Of a stretch of DNA of 64,000 nucleotides, positions 40,888-50,173 are shown piece by piece; position 1 is the stretch's first letter; the number at the start of each line of letters is the position of its first letter. Position numbers and translations under genes: made by a program. The notes beneath the pieces are model-generated. The model saw only the letters and a list, made by a program, of their open reading frames with translations. It made no database searches and was not told the origin of the DNA. The DNA is from Candidatus Binatus soli (GTDB lineage: Bacteria; Desulfobacterota; Binatia; Binatales; Binataceae): contig DLMJ01000006.1 of assembly GCA_002479255.1 (NCBI GenBank), forward strand, positions 124,001 to 188,000. The letters run 5' to 3'.

Positions 40888-42426
40888 GTGAAACTTGGTG
40901 AATTGCTCGAAGGACTCGACGTCGGTCGAATCGACGGTGACCTGAACGTGGAAATTACGGGCCTCAGCTACGACTCGCGTCAGACGAGGCCCGGTCATCT
41001 CTACTTCTCGACGGCCCGCGATCCAAAGCGGAACCGGGCCAACATTGACGATGCATTAAGCCGTGGGGCGCGCGCTGTGGTGGTTGCGGGATGGGACGGT
41101 GGAATGGCGCGCCCCGCGGTACCCCTGGTCGAGAGCGAGCGGCCGCGCCTGCTGATGGGCGCGGCCGCGTCGCGTTTCTTCGGTGCGCCGAGCGAGCGCG
41201 TCGATTTGATCGGCATCACCGGAACCAGCGGCAAGACCACGACCAGCTACATCCTGGCGTCGATTTTCGAGGCGGCCGGCATGCCCATGGGGATCATCGG
41301 CACGATCGGCATCTTCATCGCCGGGACGAAAATCTACAGCGGACTTACCACGCCCGAGTCGATCGACTTCGAGTCTGCGCTGGCGGCAATGGAGCGCGCG
41401 GGCGTGCGTCACGCGGTGGCGGAAGTGTCGTCGATTGGAATCGCGGAAGGGCGGGTCGATGCGCTGAGCTTTCGCGCGTGCATGTTCACCAACCTGGGCC
41501 GCGACCATCTCGACTATCACGCGACGATCGAGGACTACTTCGCGGCGAAGCTGCGCCTGTTCACCGAGATACTGCCGCGCAGCCGGCGGGCAGACACGGT
41601 CGCGGTGGTGCGCGGCGACGATCCGTTGGGCCGGCGCGTGCTCGAATCGGTCAAGGGCTCGAAAATAAGTTTCGGGCTGGACCGCTCGCTCGACGTCCAT
41701 CCCGAGAAATTCGACGCGGACTTGAGCGGACTTCGCGCGACGCTGTCGGTACTCGGCAAAAAGATCGAGATCGATTCGCCGCTGATCGGCGAAATCAATT
41801 TGCTCAATATCCTGGGCGCGTCGGCTCTGTCGGCGGCCCTGGGTGTCGAATCGGAAGCGGTGGCGGATGGGGTGCGGCGATGCCCAGGGGCCCCCGGCAG
41901 ACTCGAAGCGATCCAGGCGAAACCGGGAGTCACGGTGCTGGTCGATTACGCGCACAAGCCCGACGCGTTGGAGGCGGTGCTGACGGCGCTGCGTCGCATC
42001 GGCGCGGGCAGGATCATTTGCGTGTTCGGATGCGGCGGAGACCGCGACCGCGGCAAGCGGCCGATCATGGGCGAGATTGCGGGACGGCTCGCCGATCTCC
42101 CGGTGCTGACCTCCGACAATCCGCGCAGCGAAGACCCGATGGCGATAATTGCGGGCGTCGAGAAGGGATTGATCGCGGCGGGACGTGCGCGAATCGGGAA
42201 TCCGAAAGAGTTTGCGATTGCTGCAACGCGCGGCGGATATATCGTGGAGCCGGATCGGCGCACCGCGATCGCCATCGCGCTCAGAATCGCGACCGCGGGC
42301 GACGCGGTCTTGATCGCGGGCAAGGGACACGAGGACTATCAGCTGGTGGCAGGGCGCGTACTCCCGTTCGACGATCGGGTCGTGGTCCGCGAGATTGCGG
42401 CGGAACTCGGCGGCGGGCAGAGTTGA
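40888..42426 (+). CDS. murE: UDP-MurNAc-L-Ala-D-Glu--meso-DAP ligase
   Basis: 512-residue Mur ligase adding the third peptide residue. ATP loop GITGTSGKTTTSY near residue 110, the TTPES motif, the lysine in SFRACMFTNLGRDHLDYH, VDYAHKPDAL, and DNPR in LTSDNPRSEDP. DNPR is the meso-diaminopimelate specificity motif, so the peptidoglycan is DAP type. Start GTG 40888, 3 bp after the ftsI stop. The usual next gene, murF, is missing; mraY follows directly. Confidence 0.96.
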   Translation: MKLGELLEGLDVGRIDGDLNVEITGLSYDSRQTRPGHLYFSTARDPKRNRANIDDALSRGARAVVVAGWDGGMARPAVPLVESERPRLLMGAAASRFFGAPSERVDLIGITGTSGKTTTSYILASIFEAAGMPMGIIGTIGIFIAGTKIYSGLTTPESIDFESALAAMERAGVRHAVAEVSSIGIAEGRVDALSFRACMFTNLGRDHLDYHATIEDYFAAKLRLFTEILPRSRRADTVAVVRGDDPLGRRVLESVKGSKISFGLDRSLDVHPEKFDADLSGLRATLSVLGKKIEIDSPLIGEINLLNILGASALSAALGVESEAVADGVRRCPGAPGRLEAIQAKPGVTVLVDYAHKPDALEAVLTALRRIGAGRIICVFGCGGDRDRGKRPIMGEIAGRLADLPVLTSDNPRSEDPMAIIAGVEKGLIAAGRARIGNPKEFAIAATRGGYIVEPDRRTAIAIALRIATAGDAVLIAGKGHEDYQLVAGRVLPFDDRVVVREIAAELGGGQS

Positions 42427-42444
42427 TACTCGGCGAGCCGCGCG

Positions 42445-43524
42445 ATGCTCTACCTGCTGCTCTACCCCCTGCACAAATATTATTCCGGCTTCAACGCGCT
42501 CAGGTACGAGACGCTGCGATCGGTGCTGGCCGGGCTGACGGCGCTGGCGCTGTCGTTGGCTCTGGGACCGATTGTGATCGAACGGTTCCGCACGCTGCGT
42601 ATCGGTCAGACGATTCGCGAAGTCGTTCCGCAGGCGCATCAGAAGAAAGCCGGCACGCCCACGATGGGCGGTCTGCTGATCGTGGCGTCGATGCTGGCGG
42701 CGACGCTGCTGCTCGCCAACATCCTGAATCCGTACGTCTGGATCGCGATCTTCGTGACGCTGACCTTCGGCGCGATCGGTTTCAGCGACGACTACTTCAA
42801 ACTCACGCGCGGCAAAGGGCTTGGACTGAGCGGCCCGGCGAAGCTGGCCTGGTCATTTTCGTGCGCGTTCATCGCGGCGGCGTGGCTGTTCCTGTATCTC
42901 GGTTTCGACACGCATCTGACGGTGCCGTTCCTGAAGAACGTTCATCCCGATCTGCACTGGTGGCTTTATATCCCGTTCGCGATGGCCGTGATCGTGGGAT
43001 GCTCGCATGCGGTGAACCTGACCGACGGACTCGACGGTCTTGCGATTGGACCCGTGATGACGGTCGCGTTCACGTACTGGACGTTCACCTACGTCGCCGG
43101 CAACATCAAGTTCGCGAGCTACCTGCAGGTACCGTATGTCGCCAACGTCGGCGAGGTTGCGATTTTCTGTGCGTCGCTGATCGCCGCGTCGCTTGGCTTT
43201 CTGTGGTTCAACGCGTACCCGGCTTCGATGATGATGGGCGACGTGGGCGCGCTGGCGCTGGGCGGGGCGCTCGGAACGGTGGCGGTGCTGGCCAAGCAGG
43301 AACTCGCGCTGATAATAGCCGGCGGCGTGTTCGTGGCAGAGGCGGTGTCAACGATCATTCAGCGCTACTATTTCAAGGCGACGCACAAGCGGTTTTTCCT
43401 GATGGCGCCACTGCACCACCATTTTGAACTCGAAGGCATCCCCGAAACCGTGGTCGTGATCAGATTCTGGATTGTATCGATCGTGTGCGCGCTGGTCGCA
43501 CTGAGCACGCTGAAGCTGCGTTGA
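42445..43524 (+). CDS. mraY: Phospho-MurNAc-pentapeptide transferase
   Basis: 359-residue polytopic inner-membrane enzyme transferring phospho-MurNAc-pentapeptide to undecaprenyl phosphate (lipid I). About ten membrane helices; catalytic motifs KKAGTPTMGGLLI, GFSDDYFK (Asp pair), NLTDGLDGLAIGP, and the cytoplasmic HHHFELEGIPE loop. Normal length. The stop overlaps the murD start (TGATG). It follows murE by 18 bp. Confidence 0.97.
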   Translation: MLYLLLYPLHKYYSGFNALRYETLRSVLAGLTALALSLALGPIVIERFRTLRIGQTIREVVPQAHQKKAGTPTMGGLLIVASMLAATLLLANILNPYVWIAIFVTLTFGAIGFSDDYFKLTRGKGLGLSGPAKLAWSFSCAFIAAAWLFLYLGFDTHLTVPFLKNVHPDLHWWLYIPFAMAVIVGCSHAVNLTDGLDGLAIGPVMTVAFTYWTFTYVAGNIKFASYLQVPYVANVGEVAIFCASLIAASLGFLWFNAYPASMMMGDVGALALGGALGTVAVLAKQELALIIAGGVFVAEAVSTIIQRYYFKATHKRFFLMAPLHHHFELEGIPETVVVIRFWIVSIVCALVALSTLKLR

Positions 43525-44861
43525 TGGAACTGTCGGACAAGCGCGTGATGGTGGTGGGACTGGGAGTCAGCGGAGTCGCCGCGGCGCGGTTCCTTGCCTC
43601 GCGCGGCGCGAAACTCGTGATGACGGATCGACGTGTCGACGTCGAGCGCAGCAAACTACCCGCAGGTGCGCTGAAGCTGGGAGCCGAAGATGCAGGCTGG
43701 ATGGACGGCGTCGACCTGGTCGTCACGAGTCCGGGAGTACCGCGCGATTCGATTCTGCTGCGGGCTGCGACCGAGCGGAGAATTCCGGTAATCGGAGAAA
43801 TCGAACTCGCCGGCCGCTTCCTCGAGGCGCCAATCACCGCGGTCACCGGCACCAACGGCAAGAGCACGGTCGTGGTGCTGCTCGGCGAGATTTTGAAGGC
43901 ATCGGGACGGCGCACGTTCGTCGGCGGCAACCTGGGCACGCCGTTAATCGACGCGGTCGATGGCAAGTGGGAAGTTGCGGTCGTCGAGGTGTCGAGTTTT
44001 CAGCTCGAATGGATCGAGAAATTCCGGCCGCACGCCGGCGTGCATCTGAATCTGAGCGACGATCACTTCGATCGCTATCGCGATCTTGCGGACTACGGGC
44101 GCGCGAAAGCCCGGCTGTTCGAAAACCAGCAGGCTTCGGACTACGCGATTCTGAATCGCGACGATCCCAATGTTTGGAAGCTTGCCAACGGCGTGCGCTC
44201 GCGCGTGATCGGCTTCGGGCACGCGCGCGGCGGCGGCGGGGCGTCGATTTGGTTCGACGATCGGTCAAACGCGATCGTCTTCGATTTAGGTTTCGATGGC
44301 GCGCGTCGCGGGCGAATCAGCCTTGAAGGATTTCGTCTGCGTGGGCGGCACAACATATCCAACGCGATGGCGGCGTCGGCAGCGGCGCTCGCGCTTGGTG
44401 TCGAGATGGAAGAAATCGAACGCGCGCTCGCGTCATTTTGCGGGCTGCCGCATCGAATCGAAGTCGTACATGCGCATGGCGGCGTGACTTATATCGACGA
44501 CTCGAAGGGAACCAACGTCGGCGCAGTGGTCGAGGCGATCGACGCGATTGCGGCGCCGATAATTCTGATCGCAGGCGGTCTCGACAAGGGCGGAGATTAC
44601 GCGCCGCTGAGGCGGCCGCTCGGCGACAAGGTCAAGCTTGCGATTTTGAACGGAGCGGCGCGGGACAAGATGGCGGCGGCGCTCGAAGGTGCCACGCAGA
44701 TCGAATTGGTGGCGACTCTAAGCGAGGCGGTCGAACATGCGGCGCGCGAGGCGCGGCCGGGCGACACGGTGCTGCTGTCGCCGGCGTGCTCGAGCTTCGA
44801 TCAGTTCAAGGACTATGCGGAACGCGGCAACGTATATAAAGAGCTGGTTCGGGCGCTTTGA
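43524..44861 (+). CDS. murD: UDP-N-acetylmuramoylalanine--D-glutamate ligase
   Basis: 445-residue cytoplasmic Mur ligase adding D-Glu. Seen are the N-terminal Rossmann loop VGLGVSGVAAARFL, DLVVTSPGVP, the ATP loop VTGTNGKSTVV, EVSSFQLEW, LNLSDDHFDRY, the PHRIEVV and YIDDSKGTN block and LSPACSSFDQFKDYAERG. Start ATG 43524 overlaps the mraY stop; the frame to 43485 lies inside mraY. The ftsW start lies inside its last 47 bp. Confidence 0.97.
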   Translation: MELSDKRVMVVGLGVSGVAAARFLASRGAKLVMTDRRVDVERSKLPAGALKLGAEDAGWMDGVDLVVTSPGVPRDSILLRAATERRIPVIGEIELAGRFLEAPITAVTGTNGKSTVVVLLGEILKASGRRTFVGGNLGTPLIDAVDGKWEVAVVEVSSFQLEWIEKFRPHAGVHLNLSDDHFDRYRDLADYGRAKARLFENQQASDYAILNRDDPNVWKLANGVRSRVIGFGHARGGGGASIWFDDRSNAIVFDLGFDGARRGRISLEGFRLRGRHNISNAMAASAAALALGVEMEEIERALASFCGLPHRIEVVHAHGGVTYIDDSKGTNVGAVVEAIDAIAAPIILIAGGLDKGGDYAPLRRPLGDKVKLAILNGAARDKMAAALEGATQIELVATLSEAVEHAAREARPGDTVLLSPACSSFDQFKDYAERGNVYKELVRAL

Positions 44862-45963
44862 CGGGGTAACCTATCGGCGTCCCGACCCGTGGCTGTGGCT
44901 GCCGGCGGCGGTGCTGTTGTTGCTCGGGCTGCTGATGGTGCTGAACACGACCTACTTTCTCGGCATCGAGAAAAAAGGCGACGCGTTCCATTTCTTCAAG
45001 CTTCACCTGGCGCACATCGTGGCCGGCTTCGTCATTTTGATCCTGCTGTCGCAATTCTCGCTGGCGGGTCTGCGTCGAATCGTGATGCCGTTGTTCATCG
45101 TGTCGGTCGTGATGCTGGTGCTGCTCTACGTTCCAGGGCTCGGGCTGATGAAGGGCGGCGCGCGGCGATGGCTCAAGCTGGGACCGGTGGTTGCGGAACC
45201 GTCGGAACTGGTGAAATTCGCGCTGGTGTTTTTCCTCGCCGGGTTCCTGAGCAAGCGCCAGGAGCGGATCCGCAAGTTCACGCATGGACCGCTGGCGGTC
45301 TTTCTGATCGTCGGGCCAATCACGCTGATGATTCTGAAGCAGCCGGACTTCGGCAGTACCGTGATGATCGCGCTGATCCTGTTCGCGATGCTGTGGGCGG
45401 CGGGCGCGCGCTGGCAGCATCTTGCGGCCGCGGGCAGCGGGGCCCTGGGCCTGTTGGTGTTCCAGGCGGTAGCGAAATCGTACCGCATGAAGCGGCTGAC
45501 GACGTTCCTCGATCCGTGGTCGGTCGCGCGCGGCGCCGGCTTCCAATTGGTGCAATCTTTCATCGCGCTCGGCGAAGGCGGTAAGTGGGGCGTAGGTCTC
45601 GGCGCGGGCCGTCAGAAGATGTTCTATCTGCCGGAGGCGCACACCGATTTTGTTTTCGCGGTGGTTGGCGAGGAGTTCGGCCTTGTCGGGGCGGCCGTTG
45701 TGGTCGCGCTGTTCCTGCTGATTCTGTTTCGGGGGATGCGAATCGCGCATGACGAGCCCGATCCGTTCGCGAGCTTGCTCGCGGTGGGACTGACCGCGCT
45801 GCTCTCGATTCAGGCGCTGATCAACATGTCGGTGGTGATCGGACTGATCCCGACCAAGGGGCTGCCGCTGCCGTTCCTGAGTTACGGCGGCACTTCGATC
45901 ATCATCGCGATGGCGGCGTTGGGCGCGCTACTCGCGCTCGGGCGCCGGCCGGCGGTGCGATGA
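44815..45963 (+). CDS. ftsW: Septal peptidoglycan glycosyltransferase FtsW (SEDS)
   Basis: About 382 residues, ten predicted membrane helices. SEDS signatures: NTTYFLG, the KGGARRWLKLGPVVAEPSELVK block, PDFGSTV, ARGAGFQLVQSFIALGEGG, LPEAHTDFVFAVVGEEFG with the catalytic Asp, and PFLSYGGTS. It polymerises lipid II at the septum with FtsI. Start ATG 44815 is chosen as the first Met before the membrane domain (AAGGA nearby); it overlaps murD by 47 bp. The frame to 44737 is within murD and Arg-rich, hence unlikely. Confidence 0.94.
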   Translation: MRNAATYIKSWFGRFDGVTYRRPDPWLWLPAAVLLLLGLLMVLNTTYFLGIEKKGDAFHFFKLHLAHIVAGFVILILLSQFSLAGLRRIVMPLFIVSVVMLVLLYVPGLGLMKGGARRWLKLGPVVAEPSELVKFALVFFLAGFLSKRQERIRKFTHGPLAVFLIVGPITLMILKQPDFGSTVMIALILFAMLWAAGARWQHLAAAGSGALGLLVFQAVAKSYRMKRLTTFLDPWSVARGAGFQLVQSFIALGEGGKWGVGLGAGRQKMFYLPEAHTDFVFAVVGEEFGLVGAAVVVALFLLILFRGMRIAHDEPDPFASLLAVGLTALLSIQALINMSVVIGLIPTKGLPLPFLSYGGTSIIIAMAALGALLALGRRPAVR

Positions 45964-47042
45964 AGGTGATAATCGCAGGCGGCGGCACGGGAGGACATCT
46001 TTTTCCGGCCGTTGCGCTGGGCGAGGAACTGATTCGCGAGCGTCCCGGTATCGAGGTGCTGTTTGTCGGCACGAGCGCGGGTCTTGAGGCGAAGTGGCTG
46101 CCGAGAAGCGGGCATAGTTACGAATTATTCGAGATGCATGGAATTCGCGGGCATAGCGTGATCGAGAGGGCGCGCGCGTCGGCGGAATTCATTCGCGCGA
46201 TTGGGCTCGGGGTGTCGCTGGTCAGGCGCTTTCGTCCGAGCATTGTGGTGAGCGCGGGTGGATATGCGTCGGCGTCGATGGGTGCGGCGGCGATCATGAC
46301 GCGGACACCGTTGGTGTTGATGGAACAGAACACGCGGCCGGGTCTGGCGAATCGGATGTTGTCGAGATTCGCGGACAAAATCTGCGTCGGCTTCAGTGAC
46401 AGTGCGGCTTATTTCAGTTCTTCCAAAGTCGCGGTCACGGGCAATCCGACCCGGTTTCAATACCATCCTGACCGATCGCGCCGGGAGGGTGGGCAATTAC
46501 AAATCCTTGTTTTAGGCGGTTCATCGGGAGCGCATCGCCTGAATATTGGCGTTGTAGGGGCTTTCAAAATCTGCGGAAAAAGTGTTATAAATTTGAGCAT
46601 TGTTCACCAGACTGGGGAGGCGGATGAGGAGTTGGTGAGGAGTGCATACCGCGAAATGGGCGTCGCGGCAGAGGTGGCGCCGTTTATCGACGACGTCGCC
46701 GACGCGCTGCATCGCGCCGATCTGGTTATCGCGCGCTCAGGCGCGATGACGGTCACGGACATTGCTCTTGGCGCGCGCGCGGCCATTTTTGTGCCTTATC
46801 CGTTCCATAAGGATTTGCAACAACTGCACAACGCGTGCGTGATTGAAAAGCGCGGCGGAGCGATAATAGTCCGCGACGACGAGCAGCTTGCGTCCAATCT
46901 CGCGCGCGAACTTGACGCGCTGATCCGGAATCCGGCGCGGCTGGACGAGATGGGTCTGCGGGCGCATCAGGCGGCGCATCCGGACGCCGCTCGCCACGTA
47001 GCCAGAATATGTTTTGAAGTTGCGGAGAAAGCAGCAGCGTGA
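45960..47042 (+). CDS. murG: UDP-GlcNAc:lipid I GlcNAc transferase
   Basis: 360-residue GT-B enzyme on the inner face of the membrane making lipid II. Motifs: AGGGTGGHLFPA, LFVGTSAGLEAKWLP, VSAGGYASASMG, MEQNTRPGLANR, VTGNPTR, VLGGSSGAHRLN, SIVHQTGEADEE, and PFHKDLQQLHNAC. Oddity: the SRAGALTVSE motif of the donor site reads ARSGAMTVTD, so the Glu that binds the UDP-GlcNAc ribose in E. coli (E269) is Asp. Starts within the ftsW stop (ATGA). Local composition around 46.45-46.65 kb is a little AT-richer than the rest of the operon. Confidence 0.95.
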   Translation: MKVIIAGGGTGGHLFPAVALGEELIRERPGIEVLFVGTSAGLEAKWLPRSGHSYELFEMHGIRGHSVIERARASAEFIRAIGLGVSLVRRFRPSIVVSAGGYASASMGAAAIMTRTPLVLMEQNTRPGLANRMLSRFADKICVGFSDSAAYFSSSKVAVTGNPTRFQYHPDRSRREGGQLQILVLGGSSGAHRLNIGVVGAFKICGKSVINLSIVHQTGEADEELVRSAYREMGVAAEVAPFIDDVADALHRADLVIARSGAMTVTDIALGARAAIFVPYPFHKDLQQLHNACVIEKRGGAIIVRDDEQLASNLARELDALIRNPARLDEMGLRAHQAAHPDAARHVARICFEVAEKAAA

Positions 47043-48469
47043 GTGAACTGCACGCAAATGGTCTTTTGACGCGTCAGCGGCGGCTGCATTTCATCGGAAT
47101 CGGCGGCGCGGGCATGAGCGGAATCGCCGAGCTGTGCCTGAAGCTCGGGATGCGGGTCAGCGGATGCGATGTGAAACCTTCGGCGACGATCGCGCGGCTG
47201 GCGTCGCTGGGTGCCGAAATCAGCCAGGGGCATCATCCGGCGCACGTGAAGGATGAGGCTGGTATCGACGCGGTGGTAATCTCGTCGGCGATAAAATTTT
47301 CCAATCCTGAAGTCGCGCGAGCGCGCGAGATGAAAATTCCGGTAATCGCGCGCGCCGAGATGCTTGGCGAGCTGCTGCGGATGGCCAAGCTCGGCGTGGC
47401 GGTCGCGGGCACTCATGGCAAGACGACCACGACCGGTCTGATCGCGCTGATCATGGAAGAGGCAAATCTCGATCCCACGGTCGCGGTGGGCGGAAATATT
47501 CGCAATACGGGCACCAACGTCCGGCTGGGACGCGGCGATTTCATGGTTGCCGAGGCCGACGAGAGCGACGCGTCGTTTCTGCTGCTGATCCCGACGATCG
47601 CAGTGGTGACGAATATCGATCCGGAGCATCTCGATCATTACGGCACGATGGATCGAGTGCGGCAGGCGTTTGCGGACTTTATCAACCGGGTGCCGTTCTA
47701 CGGCGTTGCCGTACTCGGAATCGACAGTGTGAACGTGCGCGGCCTGATGGCGTCGATTCGCAAGCCGATGGTGACCTACGGCGTCGCGCAGGACGCGGAT
47801 CTGCGCGCCGAGAAAATCGTGATAGACGGCCTTTCGACTCGCTTCGAGGTGATCCGCAACGGCGAGCATCTTGGCCGAGTGACTATACCGACGCCGGGCG
47901 TGCATGTTGCGATGAACTCGCTCGCGGCGATCGCAGTCGCGATGGAAATTGGAATCAGCTTCGAGCGCGCGGCGGCGGCGCTGGCCAAGTTCGGCGGAAT
48001 CAGCCGGCGATTCGAGATCAAGGGCGAAGCGGCGGGACGAATCGTGCTCGACGACTATGCGCATCACCCGGCGGAGGTGCGCGCGACGCTGGCCGCGGTG
48101 CGGGCATCGTTCAAGCGCCGGGTGGTAGCAGTCTTTCAGCCGCATCGGTACACGCGGCTGCGCGATTTGTTCGACGATTTCCTGTCGGCATTCGACGATG
48201 CCGACGTGCTCTACTTGCTTGATGTGTATCCGGCCGGCGAGGAGCCGATTGCCGACGTCTGCGCGCGGCGTCTGTACGAGGCGCTGTGCGCACGGGGGCA
48301 TCTCGAAGTGCATTACCTCGGCGCCGAGGAAGATCCCGCGGCGCGCATCGCGTCAGGCTCGCGCGCGGGTGACGTGATCGCGACTTTAGGCGCGGGCGAT
48401 ATCTACAAGATGGGCGGCGAAATACTGGATGCGCTCAACGCCGAGGTCAAAATCCATGAAGGCGCTTGA
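47039..48469 (+). CDS. murC: UDP-N-acetylmuramate--L-alanine ligase
   Basis: 476-residue cytoplasmic Mur ligase adding the first peptide residue. N-terminal HFIGIGGAGMSGIAEL, SSAIKFSNPEV, ATP loop VAGTHGKTTTTGL, EADESDASFLLL, TNIDPEHLDHYG, SRRFEIKGE, DDYAHHPAEVRATL and FQPHRYTRLRDLFDDF. Start GTG 47039 overlaps the murG stop (GTGA). Standard length and position. Confidence 0.97.
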   Translation: MSELHANGLLTRQRRLHFIGIGGAGMSGIAELCLKLGMRVSGCDVKPSATIARLASLGAEISQGHHPAHVKDEAGIDAVVISSAIKFSNPEVARAREMKIPVIARAEMLGELLRMAKLGVAVAGTHGKTTTTGLIALIMEEANLDPTVAVGGNIRNTGTNVRLGRGDFMVAEADESDASFLLLIPTIAVVTNIDPEHLDHYGTMDRVRQAFADFINRVPFYGVAVLGIDSVNVRGLMASIRKPMVTYGVAQDADLRAEKIVIDGLSTRFEVIRNGEHLGRVTIPTPGVHVAMNSLAAIAVAMEIGISFERAAAALAKFGGISRRFEIKGEAAGRIVLDDYAHHPAEVRATLAAVRASFKRRVVAVFQPHRYTRLRDLFDDFLSAFDDADVLYLLDVYPAGEEPIADVCARRLYEALCARGHLEVHYLGAEEDPAARIASGSRAGDVIATLGAGDIYKMGGEILDALNAEVKIHEGA

Positions 48470-49358
48470 ACGCGAGCTGCGCGAGAGATTTGGCGCGCGA
48501 ATCCGCGCCGCGATGCCGCTGGCGGAGCTGACCTCATTTCGGATCGGAGGACCCGCTGACTTGTTCGTTGCCGTCGAGGACGAAACCGAGCTGATGCATG
48601 CGAAGGCGGCGGCGTATCGCGCCGGCGTGCCATGCTTCTGCCTCGGCGCAGGGACCAATCTGCTGGTGAGCGATCGCGGGATGCGCGGGCTGGTAGTGAG
48701 GCTCGGCGATGGCTTCGGGAAAATAAAAATTGACGACACGAAAGTCGTTGCGGGCGCTGGCGCCGCGTTCGGTACCCTGGTCCAGGCGGTGGTCGATCGG
48801 GGTCTTGAGGGGCTCGAATTCGGCGAGGGTATTCCCGGCACGGTCGGGGGCGGATTGGTGATGAATGCGGGCGCGTTCGGCGGCGAAATCGCCAAGGTGG
48901 TCACTCTGGTGCACGGCGTCACCGGGGCTGGCGAGGCGATTGCGCTGAGCAGGGACGAAGTCAAGTTTTCGTACCGGCGCACCGAGTTGCCGGCGCACTT
49001 CGTAATCACGCGAGTCGATTTCGAGCTAGCTCGCGGCGATCGCGCGCAGTTGATGGCGCGAGTCGCGGAGATGAAGGCCAGGCGTGCGTCGCGCCAGCCG
49101 CGTGGCGTGCCCAATGCGGGTTCGATCTTCAAGAACCCGCCGGGAAATTTCGCGGGCAAGCTGTTGGAAGGCGCGGGTCTGAAGGGGACGCGGCTGGGCG
49201 GCGCGGCTTTTTCGGATCAGCATGCAAATTTTATCGTGAATCTTGGCGGCGCTCAGGCCGCGGAAGTGCGCGCGCTGATCGACATGGCGCGCAACAAGGT
49301 CAAGGAGCAGAGCGGCGTCTGGCTCGAACCGGAGGTTAGGCTGGTCGGCGATTGGTGA
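48456..49358 (+). CDS. murB: UDP-N-acetylenolpyruvoylglucosamine reductase
   Basis: 300-residue FAD enzyme that reduces enolpyruvyl-UDP-GlcNAc to UDP-MurNAc with NADPH. LTSFRIGGPADLFV (FAD), LGAGTNLLVSDRGMRG, GLEFGEGIPGTVGGGLVMNAGAFGGE, KFSYRRTEL, the catalytic Ser region NAGSIFKNPP, and the final Glu in WLEPEVRLVG. Start ATG 48456 (MKALEREL) overlaps the murC end by 14 bp; an upstream in-frame start at 48429 is inside murC. Confidence 0.96.
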   Translation: MKALERELRERFGARIRAAMPLAELTSFRIGGPADLFVAVEDETELMHAKAAAYRAGVPCFCLGAGTNLLVSDRGMRGLVVRLGDGFGKIKIDDTKVVAGAGAAFGTLVQAVVDRGLEGLEFGEGIPGTVGGGLVMNAGAFGGEIAKVVTLVHGVTGAGEAIALSRDEVKFSYRRTELPAHFVITRVDFELARGDRAQLMARVAEMKARRASRQPRGVPNAGSIFKNPPGNFAGKLLEGAGLKGTRLGGAAFSDQHANFIVNLGGAQAAEVRALIDMARNKVKEQSGVWLEPEVRLVGDW

Positions 49359-49378
49359 CGCGGGATTGAGGTGGCGGG

Positions 49379-50173
49379 GTGGCGGTTCGCAGAGGCGGAA
49401 ATAGGGCGGTGGCAGGATGGAGCCCGCGGTTGGGCGGGCTGGTCGTGTGCGCCTTTTTTGCGCTGGGCGTGATGACGGGATTCAGCACGACCGGCCGCGC
49501 AATCACGCTCAGAGCTTGCGCGACTCTCAGCTCATATCGGAATCAAATAATGGACTCGCTCGCGCCCGCGCGCACGGCTGCCGCGAGCTACTCTGCCGTG
49601 CTGACCGAATGGGCCGGGCGCGCTGGAATTTACCATCGCGCCAGCCTCGGGCCGGGCGTCACGGCGCTGTCGGCGGGGGACATGCGTGAAGGCGCGATCG
49701 CGATCGTCGAGCGGCGCGACGGCTTCTACGAGCTATTCAGCGGCGGCGAACTTCGCGGGCCGGTCTCGCCCGGCAAGCAGGGCGATCTGCCGGTGCTGAG
49801 CGGCGCGGTGCTCGACAACGCGCGCGGACCGCAGATGGTCGATTATGCGGCGGTGCTGGTGCGCTCGGAAGCGCAGTTGTCCGAAATTGTCTCGGAAATG
49901 CGAGTTAATGATGACGCGACCGCGTCGCTCTTTCTGGAACGCGAGCGTACCGAGGTGGTGATCGACCTCGATCGCGCGACGACGGAAATTCAGCGCGCGA
50001 TCGAGGTGCGACAGCAATGGCAGGGGCGCGAGAACCTGATCGCCGCACTCGATTTGACTACGCCGGGGCTGGTGGTCGTGCGCCTGCATGCAGGCGAGGG
50101 TAACCATTCGAAACACAAGGGCGGGATTCGAAAGGTTTCGCTCCAGCCGAACGGGGAGTCCGTGACGCGATGA
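49379..50173 (+). CDS. ftsQ: FtsQ/DivIB-like division protein, divergent
   Basis: 264 residues, placed by its position between murB and ftsA. A basic N-terminus and one membrane helix (GGLVVCAFFALGVMTGF) are followed by a periplasmic part in which DLPVLSG and the preceding GELRGPVSPGK match the start of the FtsQ beta-domain, with the SEAQLSEIVSEMR helix and a beta-rich end. The POTRA domain that normally lies between membrane and beta-domain is not recognisable: residues 40-100 lack the usual V-x-G-N start and are Ala/Ser-rich. The start is GTG 49379. The stop overlaps the ftsA start by 4 bp. Confidence 0.7.
   Translation: MAVRRGGNRAVAGWSPRLGGLVVCAFFALGVMTGFSTTGRAITLRACATLSSYRNQIMDSLAPARTAAASYSAVLTEWAGRAGIYHRASLGPGVTALSAGDMREGAIAIVERRDGFYELFSGGELRGPVSPGKQGDLPVLSGAVLDNARGPQMVDYAAVLVRSEAQLSEIVSEMRVNDDATASLFLERERTEVVIDLDRATTEIQRAIEVRQQWQGRENLIAALDLTTPGLVVVRLHAGEGNHSKHKGGIRKVSLQPNGESVTR

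Noticed and set aside
39166..40998. 610-codon minus-strand open frame
   Set aside because: Antisense to ftsI, which has full motif support.
41091..43427. 778-codon open frame on the plus strand
   Set aside because: Runs through murE and mraY in another frame; Arg/Gly-rich translation typical of a shadow frame.
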